Positions 1 to 7,240 of a stretch of DNA of 9,567 nucleotides are shown here, in pieces. Source of the stretch: Gammaproteobacteria bacterium. GTDB taxonomy: Bacteria > Pseudomonadota > Gammaproteobacteria > GRL18. The position numbers were made by a program, and so were the translations under genes. Each line of letters begins with the position of its first letter. The stretch's first letter is position 1. The notes beneath the pieces are model-generated. The model saw only the letters and a program-made list of their open reading frames with translations. It searched no databases and was not told where the DNA came from. The stretch covers positions 1-9,567 of the forward strand of contig JALTKC010000543.1 in the NCBI GenBank assembly GCA_027076245.1, written 5' to 3'.

Positions 1-88
1 CCACCACCTGAAATAAGACCCCCATTTGCACCAACAGTTCCTGCCGCCGGGGCGACCCGGAAGCCAGATAAACCTGTGGAACCTCCAT
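1..88 (-). CDS. maf: Maf-family nucleotide pyrophosphatase, N-terminal part only
   Basis: Only the first 29 or so codons lie in the window; the gene runs off the left edge. The visible protein begins MEVPQVYLASGSPRRQELL. The S-x-S/G-PRR-x-E/Q-LL signature near the N-terminus is typical of Maf/YhdE/YceF proteins, which hydrolyse non-canonical or methylated nucleoside triphosphates to monophosphates in the cytoplasm. An ATG at 86-88 is preferred because a purine-rich Shine-Dalgarno stretch (GGGAGGGGG) sits upstream at a usable distance. An in-frame GTG at 92-94 would overlap that stretch. It lies 82 nt behind rlmH in the same direction, and most of that gap is the heptamer array. It is probably the next gene of the leuS-rlmH operon. 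The subfamily (dTTP/UTP or m7GTP type) cannot be told from this fragment. Confidence 0.85.
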   Translation of the reverse strand, partial: MEVPQVYLASGSPRRQELLVQMGVLFQVV

Positions 89-121
89 TATCACCCCCTC
101 CCTTTCAACTCAAACTCCACC

Positions 122-172
122 CTTAACACTTAACACTTAACACTTAACACTTAACACTTAACACTTAACACT
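122..172 (-). repeat. Perfect heptanucleotide tandem array, 7 units, behind rlmH
   Basis: On the plus strand the unit CTTAACA is repeated seven times without a mismatch (122-170), followed by a partial CT (171-172). Read with rlmH (minus strand) the unit is TGTTAAG. The array begins inside the rlmH stop codon: the AG of TAG belongs to the repeat phase. It fills most of the 82-nt gap to maf. The same unit, in the same orientation relative to its upstream gene, recurs at 7770-7827. It is not a coding repeat. It resembles a simple-sequence or short tandemly repeated element; its function is unknown. Confidence 0.97.
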
Positions 173-638
173 ATCGATGATAAGGATGATTCTTTAAAAT
201 ACTATACGCCCGATATAACTGCTCACTCAACAATACCCGCACCAGCGGATGCGGCAAAGTCAGCGGTGACAGGGACCATTTAATATCTGCCCGCTGAACA
301 CAGTCCTTACTTAAACCTTCCGGTCCGCCAATCAACAGCGCCACATCCTGACCGCCATGCAGCCAGCCATCCATTTGCTGTGCCAGTTGTTCGGTACTCC
401 AGGCTTTGCCGTTGACCTCCATAGCAATCACCAGAGCGCCTTTAGGAATGGCCTGCAGCAGCTTTTCACCCTCATTCTGTTTAATACGCGCCAGATCGGC
501 ATTCTTGCCTCGTTTGCCCGGCGCAATTTCCACCAGCTTAAGACGACAATCTGCCGTCAGACGTTTGGCGTATTCCTGGTATCCCTGTTCCACCCAGCTG
601 GGCATTTTATTGCCTACGGCCAGCAGATAAATATTCAC
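171..638 (-). CDS. rlmH: 23S rRNA (pseudouridine1915-N3)-methyltransferase RlmH
   Basis: A 155-residue protein, the usual length for RlmH (YbeA), a SPOUT-class methyltransferase that methylates pseudouridine 1915 in helix 69 of 23S rRNA on assembled 70S ribosomes using SAM. Visible signatures are the GKRGKNAD segment (41-48), the SAM-binding knot loop LLIGGPEGL (101-109), TLPHPLVRVLLSEQLYRA (127-144) and the conserved C-terminal tail NHPYHR (150-155). The start codon is GTG (636-638). It follows the rsfS TAG stop with no intervening base, and a CAGGG ribosome site lies in the end of rsfS, so translation is probably coupled. The stop TAG overlaps the first bases of the heptamer array. Pairing with rsfS, another ribosome-targeted factor, is the common gammaproteobacterial arrangement. 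Confidence 0.97.
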   Translation of the reverse strand: MNIYLLAVGNKMPSWVEQGYQEYAKRLTADCRLKLVEIAPGKRGKNADLARIKQNEGEKLLQAIPKGALVIAMEVNGKAWSTEQLAQQMDGWLHGGQDVALLIGGPEGLSKDCVQRADIKWSLSPLTLPHPLVRVLLSEQLYRAYSILKNHPYHR

Positions 639-992
639 CTAGCCCTGATCCAGAGACTGATCGGTATCGTCATCCACTTCCCAGATCCGTTCAATACCGT
701 AATAATCCCTGACCTGGGGCAGCATCACATGCACCACCACATCACCCAGATCCACCAGCACCCAGTCACCGGTATTCAGGCCTTCCACACCCAAAGGTGC
801 CACACCGGCTTTTTTTGCCTCCTGAACCACATTATTGGCAATGGATTTAACCTGTCGGTCAGAGCGACCACTGGCAAAAATCAGTACATCGGTAATACTG
901 CTGCGCCCGGTCACATCCAGAACATTAACATCAAAGGCTTTCAGGTCTTCCACGGCATTGATAGCCAGTGCTTTTAATTCATCAAGCTCCAT
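639..992 (-). CDS. rsfS: Ribosome silencing factor RsfS
   Basis: A 117-residue member of the RsfS/YbeB/Iojap family. These proteins bind L14 (uL14) on the 50S subunit and block joining to 30S, damping translation in stationary phase or nutrient downshift. Conserved blocks are DVLIFASGRSDRQVKSIA (35-52) and a second block running from GVEGLNTGDWVLVDLGD to HVMLPQVRDYYGIERIW (68-104). The acidic C-terminal tail (VDDDTDQ) is not strongly conserved in the family. The start is ATG at 990-992. The nearest ribosome site is AAGG (1006-1009), about 13 nt away, which is rather long. The 67-nt gap to nadD (993-1059) is very A/T-rich, unlike the other junctions; it could hold an internal promoter, but no convincing -35/-10 pair is seen. 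The stop abuts the rlmH GTG start. Confidence 0.96.
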   Translation of the reverse strand: MELDELKALAINAVEDLKAFDVNVLDVTGRSSITDVLIFASGRSDRQVKSIANNVVQEAKKAGVAPLGVEGLNTGDWVLVDLGDVVVHVMLPQVRDYYGIERIWEVDDDTDQSLDQG

Positions 993-1059
993 TAAATTAT
1001 TTTTACCTTATTTAATTTTTAAGAAGTTTTATAACAAGTTTACAAAATTTTAAAGACAA

Positions 1060-1740
1060 TCAAGTATATAAGTGATGATATTCTATCAGATTAATGACAC
1101 TATCAGGCATTAAATAACGCACGGATTGATGGTTTTTTAAGCGATTTCGAATATCCGTGGCAGAAATGGCCAGTTGAGTGACCGGCTGCAGGCTGATCAC
1201 ACCCTGCAAACAGTTTTGAACCTGCTCTTTATCACCCCTGTTTTGCTGGTAAAAGTCTGCAATCGCCTTTGGCCAGTGCTCCGGCTGTTCAAAGCCGCTG
1301 TCCGGTCTCTGGCTGACAATAATATGCGCATAATCCAGTAATTCCTGCCAGTGATACCAGTGGTTAATGCCCAGAAAGGCATCCATACCCAGTAATAAAC
1401 ACAAGGGATTATCCGGAAAGTCAGCACGCAGGCTTTTAAGAGTATCCACCATATAGGAGGGGCCGCCGCGTTGCAGTTCCCGTTCATCCAGTTTAAAACG
1501 CGCTTCCGAGGCAATGGCCAGAACCACCATTTCCCTGCGTAACTGGGCAGAGCTGGCAGGAGCCTCCCGATGAGGGGGAATAAAGGCCGGAATAAAGCGA
1601 ACTTCCTGCATATCGAAGGTTTCGCAGAGTTCCAGATTGGGTCTTAAATGCCCATAGTGTATGGGGTCAAAGGTTCCCCCATACACACCAATGGGCTTTA
1701 AGGGCTGAGATAATGAAGACGGGTCAGAAACGTGTGTCAT
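1060..1740 (-). CDS. nadD: Nicotinate-nucleotide adenylyltransferase NadD
   Basis: A 226-residue cytoplasmic enzyme that transfers AMP from ATP to nicotinate mononucleotide to give deamido-NAD, the step shared by de novo and salvage NAD synthesis. The nucleotidyltransferase signature GGTFDPIHYGH (21-31, with the HxGH motif) is clear, followed by SYMVDTL (95-101), LLGMDAFLGINHWYHW (116-131) and the C-terminal ISATDIRNRL (192-201), the ISxTxxR ATP-binding motif. The N-terminus carries about 15 extra residues before the first beta strand (GVYGG), so a shorter start is conceivable, but no good alternative start is obvious. The ATG overlaps the proA stop by one base (TAATG), and no strong ribosome site is seen, which points to translational coupling with proA. 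Confidence 0.97.
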   Translation of the reverse strand: MTHVSDPSSLSQPLKPIGVYGGTFDPIHYGHLRPNLELCETFDMQEVRFIPAFIPPHREAPASSAQLRREMVVLAIASEARFKLDERELQRGGPSYMVDTLKSLRADFPDNPLCLLLGMDAFLGINHWYHWQELLDYAHIIVSQRPDSGFEQPEHWPKAIADFYQQNRGDKEQVQNCLQGVISLQPVTQLAISATDIRNRLKNHQSVRYLMPDSVINLIEYHHLYT

Positions 1741-3011
1741 TACTGACGGATATGCCCGTCACCCAGTACAATATATTTCTGTGAAGTCAGTCCTTCCAGC
1801 CCGACCGGACCACGGGCATGGATCTTGTCGGTACTGATACCAATTTCCGCTCCCAGACCGTATTCAAAACCGTCCGCAAAACGGGTCGAAGCATTGACCA
1901 TCACCGAACTGGAGTCCACTTCCGCCAGAAAACGGCGGGCCAGGGTAAAATCTTCGGTGATAATGGATTCGGTATGACCGGAACTGTGCTGGAAAATATG
2001 CTCCATGGCTGCATCAATGCCATCCACAACCCGAATGGACAGAATGGGCGCCAGATATTCCGTATCCCAGTCTTCTTCTGTTGCGGGTACGGTTTCCACC
2101 AGACCGTTTAAAACAGCCGCACTGCGTTCACAACAGCGCAGTTCCACACCTTCCTGCTGGTATTTCTGTGCCAGTTCAGGCAATACCGCGTCCACAATAG
2201 CGGCATCTATCAACAGGGTTTCCATGGCATTACATACACCATAACGATGGGTTTTGGCATTATAGGCCACATCAATGGCTTTTTTATGATCCGCCTTGCC
2301 ATCAATATAAACATGGCAGATACCATTAAGATGTTTGATCACCGGTACCCGGGCATTGCCGCTAATGCGTTCAATCAGTCCCTTACCGCCGCGGGGCACA
2401 ATAACATCCACATAGTCCTGCATGGTGATCAGTTCACCAACGGCCTCCCGGTCTGTGGTTTCTACTACCTGCACGATTTCTTCAGGCAGGCCGGCCTGTA
2501 CCAGCCCCTGTTTAATACAGCCTGCAATGGCCTGATTGGAATGGATGGCCTCAGAACCGCCACGTAAAATGGCAGCATTACCGGACTTCATACACAGAGC
2601 GGCCGCATCAGCGGTTACATTGGGACGGGATTCATAGATAATTCCAATAACCCCCAGCGGTACCCGCATTTTGCCGATCTGCAGACCGGAAGGCTGGTAA
2701 TGCATATCGGACACTTCACCCACAGGATCGGGCAAGGCCGCAATCTGGCGCAGACCTTCTGCCATACCGGCTACCCGCTCCTGATTCAGTGCCAACCTGT
2801 CCAGCAGGGCATCATCCAGACCGCGGGCTTTACCTGCCTCCAGGTCCTTATTATTTTCTGCTAACAGAGTATCCATTGAGTTCATCAGCAAATCAGCAAT
2901 GGCATTTAAGGCCGCATTTTTCTGATTGCTGTTAGCCCTGGCCAGCACCCGTGATGCCTGGCGGGCCTGCTGACCCAGCTGAGTCATATAGTGTTTAATA
3001 TCCATTACCAT
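1740..3011 (-). CDS. proA: Gamma-glutamyl phosphate reductase ProA
   Basis: A protein of 421-423 residues in the aldehyde-dehydrogenase superfamily. It reduces gamma-glutamyl phosphate to glutamate-5-semialdehyde with NADPH, the second step of proline synthesis. Visible motifs are YESRPNVTADAAALCMKSGN (126-145), the RGG segment (150-152), VIVPRGGKGLI (203-213), the catalytic cysteine in HRYGVCNAMETLL (Cys260) and the C-terminal ASTRFADGFEYGLGAEIGIS (374-393). Two starts compete: ATG at 3009-3011, and ATG at 3003-3005, which has GGA six nucleotides upstream. The second (421 aa) has the better-spaced ribosome site. ProB, the kinase that supplies its substrate, is not adjacent. The position between holA and nadD matches the arrangement in Pseudomonas and relatives. 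It shares TAATG with nadD. Confidence 0.97.
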   Translation of the reverse strand: MVMDIKHYMTQLGQQARQASRVLARANSNQKNAALNAIADLLMNSMDTLLAENNKDLEAGKARGLDDALLDRLALNQERVAGMAEGLRQIAALPDPVGEVSDMHYQPSGLQIGKMRVPLGVIGIIYESRPNVTADAAALCMKSGNAAILRGGSEAIHSNQAIAGCIKQGLVQAGLPEEIVQVVETTDREAVGELITMQDYVDVIVPRGGKGLIERISGNARVPVIKHLNGICHVYIDGKADHKKAIDVAYNAKTHRYGVCNAMETLLIDAAIVDAVLPELAQKYQQEGVELRCCERSAAVLNGLVETVPATEEDWDTEYLAPILSIRVVDGIDAAMEHIFQHSSGHTESIITEDFTLARRFLAEVDSSSVMVNASTRFADGFEYGLGAEIGISTDKIHARGPVGLEGLTSQKYIVLGDGHIRQ

Positions 3012-3035
3012 TCCATTAAAATTTAAGGTTGCTGA

Positions 3036-4064
3036 TTATTGTGTTGCAAAAACAGACTGCCCTGCAATGTGCGCCAGAACAAGCTGCAGTTTATCCCATG
3101 GGTCACCTGCTGTGGCGCCTTTGGCCATTTTATCCAGTTCCAGTAATTCTTCAAGCAGTCCCTGCCAGTATTCCGGCTCTGTGGTTCGGACAGTCTGGCT
3201 AATTAAAGACTTTCGTTTGGGAAACAGATAAAACGGCTTCATTGCTGCCGCCAGCTCCTGTTTCTGCCTGATAGCCGTCATTCTGGCCAGCATGCGCACT
3301 TCTTTGGCAATAAGCGTCATTAACAGGATAATGGACTCACCTTCACTGCGCAGACCATCCAGTATTTTTAGGGCCCGTTTTAAATCTTTAGACAGGGCGC
3401 AGTCAAATAAATCAAATACATTATAACGGGCACTGTCAAAAACCGCTTCGACCACCTGTTCAGTAGTAAGACTGAGCATTTGATCGGCTGCAGGATAAAG
3501 CAGACTCAGTTTTTCTATTTCCTGATCCGCCGCCAGCAGATTGCCTTCTACGCGATCGGTAATTAACCGGATGGCATCGCCTGGCAGAGCCAGGCCCTTA
3601 GCACGCAGGCGGTTGTTTAGCCACTGGTTCAGATACGTTCCGGTAATCGGCCAGACATTAATAATACCGGCTACCTTGTCCAGGGTTTTATACCATTTGC
3701 TTTTTTTAGTGGCAGACTCTGTTTTTCCGGCCACAATCAGCAGCAGTACATCCTGGGGCGGGTTCTGACAATACTCAATTAAAGCCTCGCCCTTGTCCGA
3801 GGGACGGCCTGTGGGCATATGCAGTTCTATGAGGCGCTGCGCGGCAAACAGAGACAATTCACTGGCCGCAGAACTCAGGTTATGCCAGTCAAAAGCAGCA
3901 TCCGCAGTATAGACTTCCCGTTCCGTAAAACCAAAATAGTGAGCGGCTTTACGCAGCATATCCACAGATTCACGATGCTGCAAAGGTTCATCACCGCAGA
4001 CCATATATACCGGCAGCCGTTGGTTTTTTAAATGCGCCCTCAGTTGATCGGGTTTAATCTGCAA
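3036..4064 (-). CDS. holA: DNA polymerase III delta subunit HolA
   Basis: A 342-residue protein, close to the 343 residues of the E. coli delta subunit. Delta is the clamp-loader wrench that opens the beta sliding clamp. Visible are the beta-contacting SLFAAQRLIEL segment (71-81; Leu72-Phe73 correspond to the E. coli Leu-Phe contact pair), the RVEGNLLAADQEIEKLSLL helix (171-189) that is typical of delta, and an all-helical C-terminal collar region. The start is a TTG at 4062-4064. An in-frame TAA (the lptE stop) lies only 15 nt upstream and the next ATG is at codon 21, inside the first conserved strand, so TTG is the only sensible start. No strong ribosome site is seen; expression is probably coupled to lptE. 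Confidence 0.94.
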   Translation of the reverse strand: MQIKPDQLRAHLKNQRLPVYMVCGDEPLQHRESVDMLRKAAHYFGFTEREVYTADAAFDWHNLSSAASELSLFAAQRLIELHMPTGRPSDKGEALIEYCQNPPQDVLLLIVAGKTESATKKSKWYKTLDKVAGIINVWPITGTYLNQWLNNRLRAKGLALPGDAIRLITDRVEGNLLAADQEIEKLSLLYPAADQMLSLTTEQVVEAVFDSARYNVFDLFDCALSKDLKRALKILDGLRSEGESIILLMTLIAKEVRMLARMTAIRQKQELAAAMKPFYLFPKRKSLISQTVRTTEPEYWQGLLEELLELDKMAKGATAGDPWDKLQLVLAHIAGQSVFATQ

Positions 4065-4079
4065 GACAGTAAAACCGTT

Positions 4080-4583
4080 TTAATATTCTGCAATGGCTTT
4101 CATACGACGTAAAATCTTAATAACTGCCGACTGATACATTTCCTTACGGATTATCCCCTCTTCGTTATCCGCACCCAGTACATTCGAAATGTCATTTCGG
4201 AAGTTGCGGATCACGCTAACGGTCTGCTGTTCTGCAACCTGCTTGCCTTCATGATCCTGCACCACAAAAGCCACATTCAACTGCAGTTCATATTCACGCA
4301 CGGAATTACCGGCCACATTCAGTGCCCGACGCTGTACCCCACTGGTCAGCAAGGTCACCACAGAGGTTGCTGCTTCAGCCGTCGGCTCTATTTTAGTGCC
4401 TACACTTTCCAGCGCCGCTTTCAGTGGCTTACTGATATCCCGGTTGCCATTGTCCACCAGATAAACCCGCTGATACAGTTCCGGCAGCACCAGATCGCCG
4501 CGTAAATGAAAGCCGCAGCCAGCCAGAAACAGACTCAGTATGAGCAACAAAATTTGTGGTTTTAACAGAATAGATTGATTCAT
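4080..4583 (-). CDS. lptE: LPS-assembly lipoprotein LptE
   Basis: A 167-residue outer-membrane lipoprotein that plugs the LptD barrel and helps move LPS to the outer leaflet. The N-terminus is a lipoprotein signal: a hydrophobic stretch (10-20) and the lipobox LAGC (20-23), so Cys23 is the predicted lipidated residue. It is followed directly by GFHLRG (24-29), the family's most conserved motif. The protein has no Asp at +2, fitting outer-membrane sorting. Start ATG is at 4581-4583, with AAAGG about 12 nt upstream. It lies 42 nt behind leuS, the classic leuS-lptE-holA order, which supports the call despite low family conservation in the rest of the protein. Confidence 0.94.
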   Translation of the reverse strand: MNQSILLKPQILLLILSLFLAGCGFHLRGDLVLPELYQRVYLVDNGNRDISKPLKAALESVGTKIEPTAEAATSVVTLLTSGVQRRALNVAGNSVREYELQLNVAFVVQDHEGKQVAEQQTVSVIRNFRNDISNVLGADNEEGIIRKEMYQSAVIKILRRMKAIAEY

Positions 4584-4625
4584 TATTTTTATAAGCCTTT
4601 TTAAATTTTTCGTATAATGTCAGAG

Positions 4626-7088
4626 CTAGTTGGCCACAATATTAACCAGTTTACCCGGCACTACAATTACTTTTCGTACTGTTTTGCCTTCAGTATTACG
4701 CAGGGCTCCGGGTGTTTCCAGAGCCAGTTTTTCAATGGTTTGCTTATCGGTGTCTTTGGCCACTTCCAGTTTGTCTCTGAGTTTGCCGTTTACCTGCACC
4801 ACATATTGCACACTGTCTTCCACCAGTGCTGATTCATCCACCTGCGGCCAGGCCTCTTCTACAATCGCTGTAGTATGCCCCAGATCGTGCCATAATTTGT
4901 GAGTAATATGCGGCACTATTGGTGACAGCATCAGAATAACATTTTCCAGCACATTTTGTTTTAAGGCTCGTCCCGCTTCAGACTGCTCCAGATGGCCGGT
5001 CATTTTTTCCATCATATTCAGCAGTTCCCGCACCTTGGCTATAGCGGTATTAAAAGTATGTCGGCGGCCAATATCATCACTTACTGAACCGATGGTCTGG
5101 TGCAGTTTATGGTGCAGTTTTCTGGCCTGCGCATCCAGTTGATCCGGGTTAAGTTCACCGGCCAGACCGCCTTCAATATGCTCATGGACAATACGCCATA
5201 AACGCTTAAGGAATTTATACTGGCCTTCCACGCCGCTGTCAGACCACTCCAGTGACTGTTCCGGAGGCGCGGCATACATCATAAACAGGCGGGCGGTATC
5301 GGCTCCGTATTTATCTATTATGCCCTGCGGATCCACAGTATTGCCCTTGGACTTGGACATTTTGGCCCCGTCCTTAAGCACCATCCCCTGCGTCAGCAGG
5401 TTTTTAAACGGCTCATCACTCTTCACCAGCCCCTCATCGCGCATCAGCTTGTGGTAAAAACGGGAATAGAGCAAATGCAGGATCGCATGTTCTATACCAC
5501 CGATATACTGATCCACCGGCGCCCAGTAATTGACCCTATCATCCAGCATGGCCTGCTCATTATCCGGACAGCAGTAACGAGCATAATACCAGGAGGATTC
5601 CATAAAGGTGTCAAAGGTATCGGTTTCCCGTTCCGCCTCACCACCGCATTGCGGACATTGGCACTGATAAAATTCCGGCATTTTTTTCAGCGGTGAACCG
5701 GCACCGGTTATCACCACATCTTCCGGCAGTTTTACCGGCAAGTCGTCTTCCGGCACCGGTACAGAGCCACAGTCGGGACAGTTAATAATGGGTATCGGTG
5801 TACCCCAGTAGCGCTGACGGGAGACACCCCAGTCACGCAGACGGTACTGAATACGTTTTTTACCCTTGCCCAGTTGCTCCAGTGCTTCAGGAATTTTTGC
5901 CATGGCTTGTTCCGAAGTAAGGGCATCAAACTCACCGGAATTAACCAGCCGACCTTTTTCGGTAAAGGCCTGGCTATCCAGATCAACCTCCTGGTCATCT
6001 AACGGTGCAATCACCTGTTTAATGGGCAGGCCGTATTTTCTGGCAAATTCATAATCACGCTGATCATGAGCCGGAACCGACATGACCGCGCCTTCACCAT
6101 AGCCCATCAGCACAAAGTTAGCGGTATAAACGGGAACTGTTCCACCGGTAATGGGATGAATAACTTTAATGCCAATATCCATACCCTTTTTTTCCATGGT
6201 TTCCATATCCGCTTCAGCGGTGGACATGACTTTGGCTTCTTCAATAAAGGCCTGTAAATCCGCATTATTCTCAGCCGCCCGCAGACACAGAGGATGCTCT
6301 GCCGCAACGGCAACATAGGTGACCCCCATTAAGGTATCCGGACGGGTCGTAAAGACTTTTATAACTTCGTCGGAGCCGTCTATTGAAAAACTGATTTCAG
6401 CCCCCTCAGAACGGCCAATCCAGTTTTTCTGCATAATGCGGACCTGTTCCGGCCAGCCGTCAAGCTGCTCCAGATCATTGAGCAGTTCTTCTGCATAGTC
6501 AGTAATTTTCAGAAACCACTGGGGAATTTCCTTACGCTCCACCAGCGCATCAGAACGCCAGCCACGGCCATCTATTACCTGTTCATTGGCCAGTACGGTC
6601 TGATCCACCGGATCCCAGTTAACTACCGCATTTTTCTTATAGACGATGCCTTTTTTAAACAGCCGGGTAAACAACCATTGTTCCCAGCGGTAATAGTCCG
6701 GATCACAGGTTTTAACTTCCCGCTCCCAGTCGTAGCCAAAGCCCAGGCGTTTTAGCTGACCACGCATATAATCAATATTGTGATGAGTCCATTTGCACGG
6801 TGCCACCTTGTTTTTCATGGCGGCATTTTCAGCCGGAAGACCAAAAGCATCCCAGCCCATGGGCTGCAGGACGTTTTTACCCTGCATACGCATAAAACGA
6901 GACAGCACATCACCAATTGAGTAGTTGCGTACATGTCCCATATGCAGTTGTCCGCTGGGATAGGGGAACATGGAAAGGCAATAGTACTTTTCCCGGCTCT
7001 CATCTTCACTCACATTAAAACTCTTGTTGTCTTCCCAGTATTGCTGAGCTTCCCGCTCAATGTGCTCCGGGTTATACGCCTGACTCAT
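4626..7088 (-). CDS. leuS: Leucyl-tRNA synthetase
   Basis: An 820-residue class Ia aminoacyl-tRNA synthetase that charges tRNA-Leu. The HIGH signature is HMGH (49-52, in YPSGQLHMGH) and the KMSKS loop is KMSKSKGN (576-583). The CP1 editing domain is present: the threonine-rich TTRPDTLMG (247-255), then GEGAVMSVPAHDQRDYEFA (331-349), with Asp342 in the place of the editing aspartate. A CPDCG / CPQCG zinc-knuckle pair (437-441, 478-482) lies between the editing and catalytic halves. The C-terminus (VQVNGKLRDKLEV, and VPGKLVNIVAN at the end) is the usual tRNA-contact domain. It is somewhat shorter than the 860-residue E. coli enzyme, with no missing motif. The ATG at 7086-7088 has AGGA about 10 nt upstream. 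It heads the minus-strand operon. Confidence 0.98.
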   Translation of the reverse strand: MSQAYNPEHIEREAQQYWEDNKSFNVSEDESREKYYCLSMFPYPSGQLHMGHVRNYSIGDVLSRFMRMQGKNVLQPMGWDAFGLPAENAAMKNKVAPCKWTHHNIDYMRGQLKRLGFGYDWEREVKTCDPDYYRWEQWLFTRLFKKGIVYKKNAVVNWDPVDQTVLANEQVIDGRGWRSDALVERKEIPQWFLKITDYAEELLNDLEQLDGWPEQVRIMQKNWIGRSEGAEISFSIDGSDEVIKVFTTRPDTLMGVTYVAVAAEHPLCLRAAENNADLQAFIEEAKVMSTAEADMETMEKKGMDIGIKVIHPITGGTVPVYTANFVLMGYGEGAVMSVPAHDQRDYEFARKYGLPIKQVIAPLDDQEVDLDSQAFTEKGRLVNSGEFDALTSEQAMAKIPEALEQLGKGKKRIQYRLRDWGVSRQRYWGTPIPIINCPDCGSVPVPEDDLPVKLPEDVVITGAGSPLKKMPEFYQCQCPQCGGEAERETDTFDTFMESSWYYARYCCPDNEQAMLDDRVNYWAPVDQYIGGIEHAILHLLYSRFYHKLMRDEGLVKSDEPFKNLLTQGMVLKDGAKMSKSKGNTVDPQGIIDKYGADTARLFMMYAAPPEQSLEWSDSGVEGQYKFLKRLWRIVHEHIEGGLAGELNPDQLDAQARKLHHKLHQTIGSVSDDIGRRHTFNTAIAKVRELLNMMEKMTGHLEQSEAGRALKQNVLENVILMLSPIVPHITHKLWHDLGHTTAIVEEAWPQVDESALVEDSVQYVVQVNGKLRDKLEVAKDTDKQTIEKLALETPGALRNTEGKTVRKVIVVPGKLVNIVAN

Positions 7089-7140
7089 TAAATATTATTC
7101 CTGACTGTTATAGGTTTGACAGATGTTTTTTAAGCTATGA

Positions 7141-7168
7141 ATTGTACCATTATTTATTATCCAAGTAA
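7141..7168 (-). promoter_or_regulatory. Candidate sigma70 promoter for the leuS operon
   Basis: On the minus strand an extended -10 element, TGGTACAAT (7141-7149; hexamer TACAAT at 7141-7146), lies about 55 nt before the leuS ATG. A poor -35-like TTACTT (7163-7168) lies 16 nt further upstream; the TG of the extended -10 could compensate. The predicted leader is about 45 nt. The -35 region overlaps that of the divergent plus-strand promoter. This is by eye only. Confidence 0.45.
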
Positions 7169-7181
7169 GGGGATTTTAAGT

Positions 7182-7187
7182 TATACT
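7182..7187 (+). promoter_or_regulatory. Candidate -10 element for the zinc-ribbon gene
   Basis: TATACT at 7182-7187 is a good -10 hexamer on the plus strand. The sequence 17 nt upstream (ATCCAA) is not a recognisable -35. It would give a leader of roughly 45 nt before the ATG at 7241. It sits back-to-back with the leuS promoter candidate. Confidence 0.35.
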
Positions 7188-7228
7188 TGAAACAGAAAAT
7201 ACCCAATGTTCCCTTTTATTATTTCAGC

Positions 7229-7233
7229 GAGGA
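7229..7233 (+). promoter_or_regulatory. Ribosome binding site that fixes the zinc-ribbon gene start
   Basis: GAGGA, seven nucleotides before the ATG at 7241, is an ideal Shine-Dalgarno. It favours that ATG over the in-frame upstream TTG at 7187, which overlaps the candidate -10 hexamer and would add 18 residues with no family resemblance. Confidence 0.8.
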
Positions 7234-7240
7234 AAAGCCG

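Noticed and set aside
122..172. CRISPR array or coding repeat
   Set aside because: Units are contiguous 7-mers without spacers and contain stops in all frames.
357..977. Long open frame antisense to rlmH and rsfS on the plus strand
   Set aside because: It is the reverse-strand shadow of two well-identified genes, has no recognisable domain and no good ribosome site.
993..1059. Internal promoter before rsfS
   Set aside because: The gap is A/T-rich with several TATAA-like strings, but none has a good -35 at 16-18 nt; not supported enough to list.
1197..1514. 105-codon frame on the minus strand inside nadD
   Set aside because: Out-of-frame overlap with a conserved gene; low-complexity Trp/Arg-rich translation typical of shadow frames.
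4611..4620. TATAAT on the plus strand between lptE and leuS
   Set aside because: No -35 partner and it would transcribe antisense into leuS; likely chance in an A/T-rich gap.
7187..7240. N-terminal extension of the zinc-ribbon gene from TTG at 7187
   Set aside because: It overlaps the candidate -10 hexamer and the ideal GAGGA ribosome site favours the ATG at 7241.
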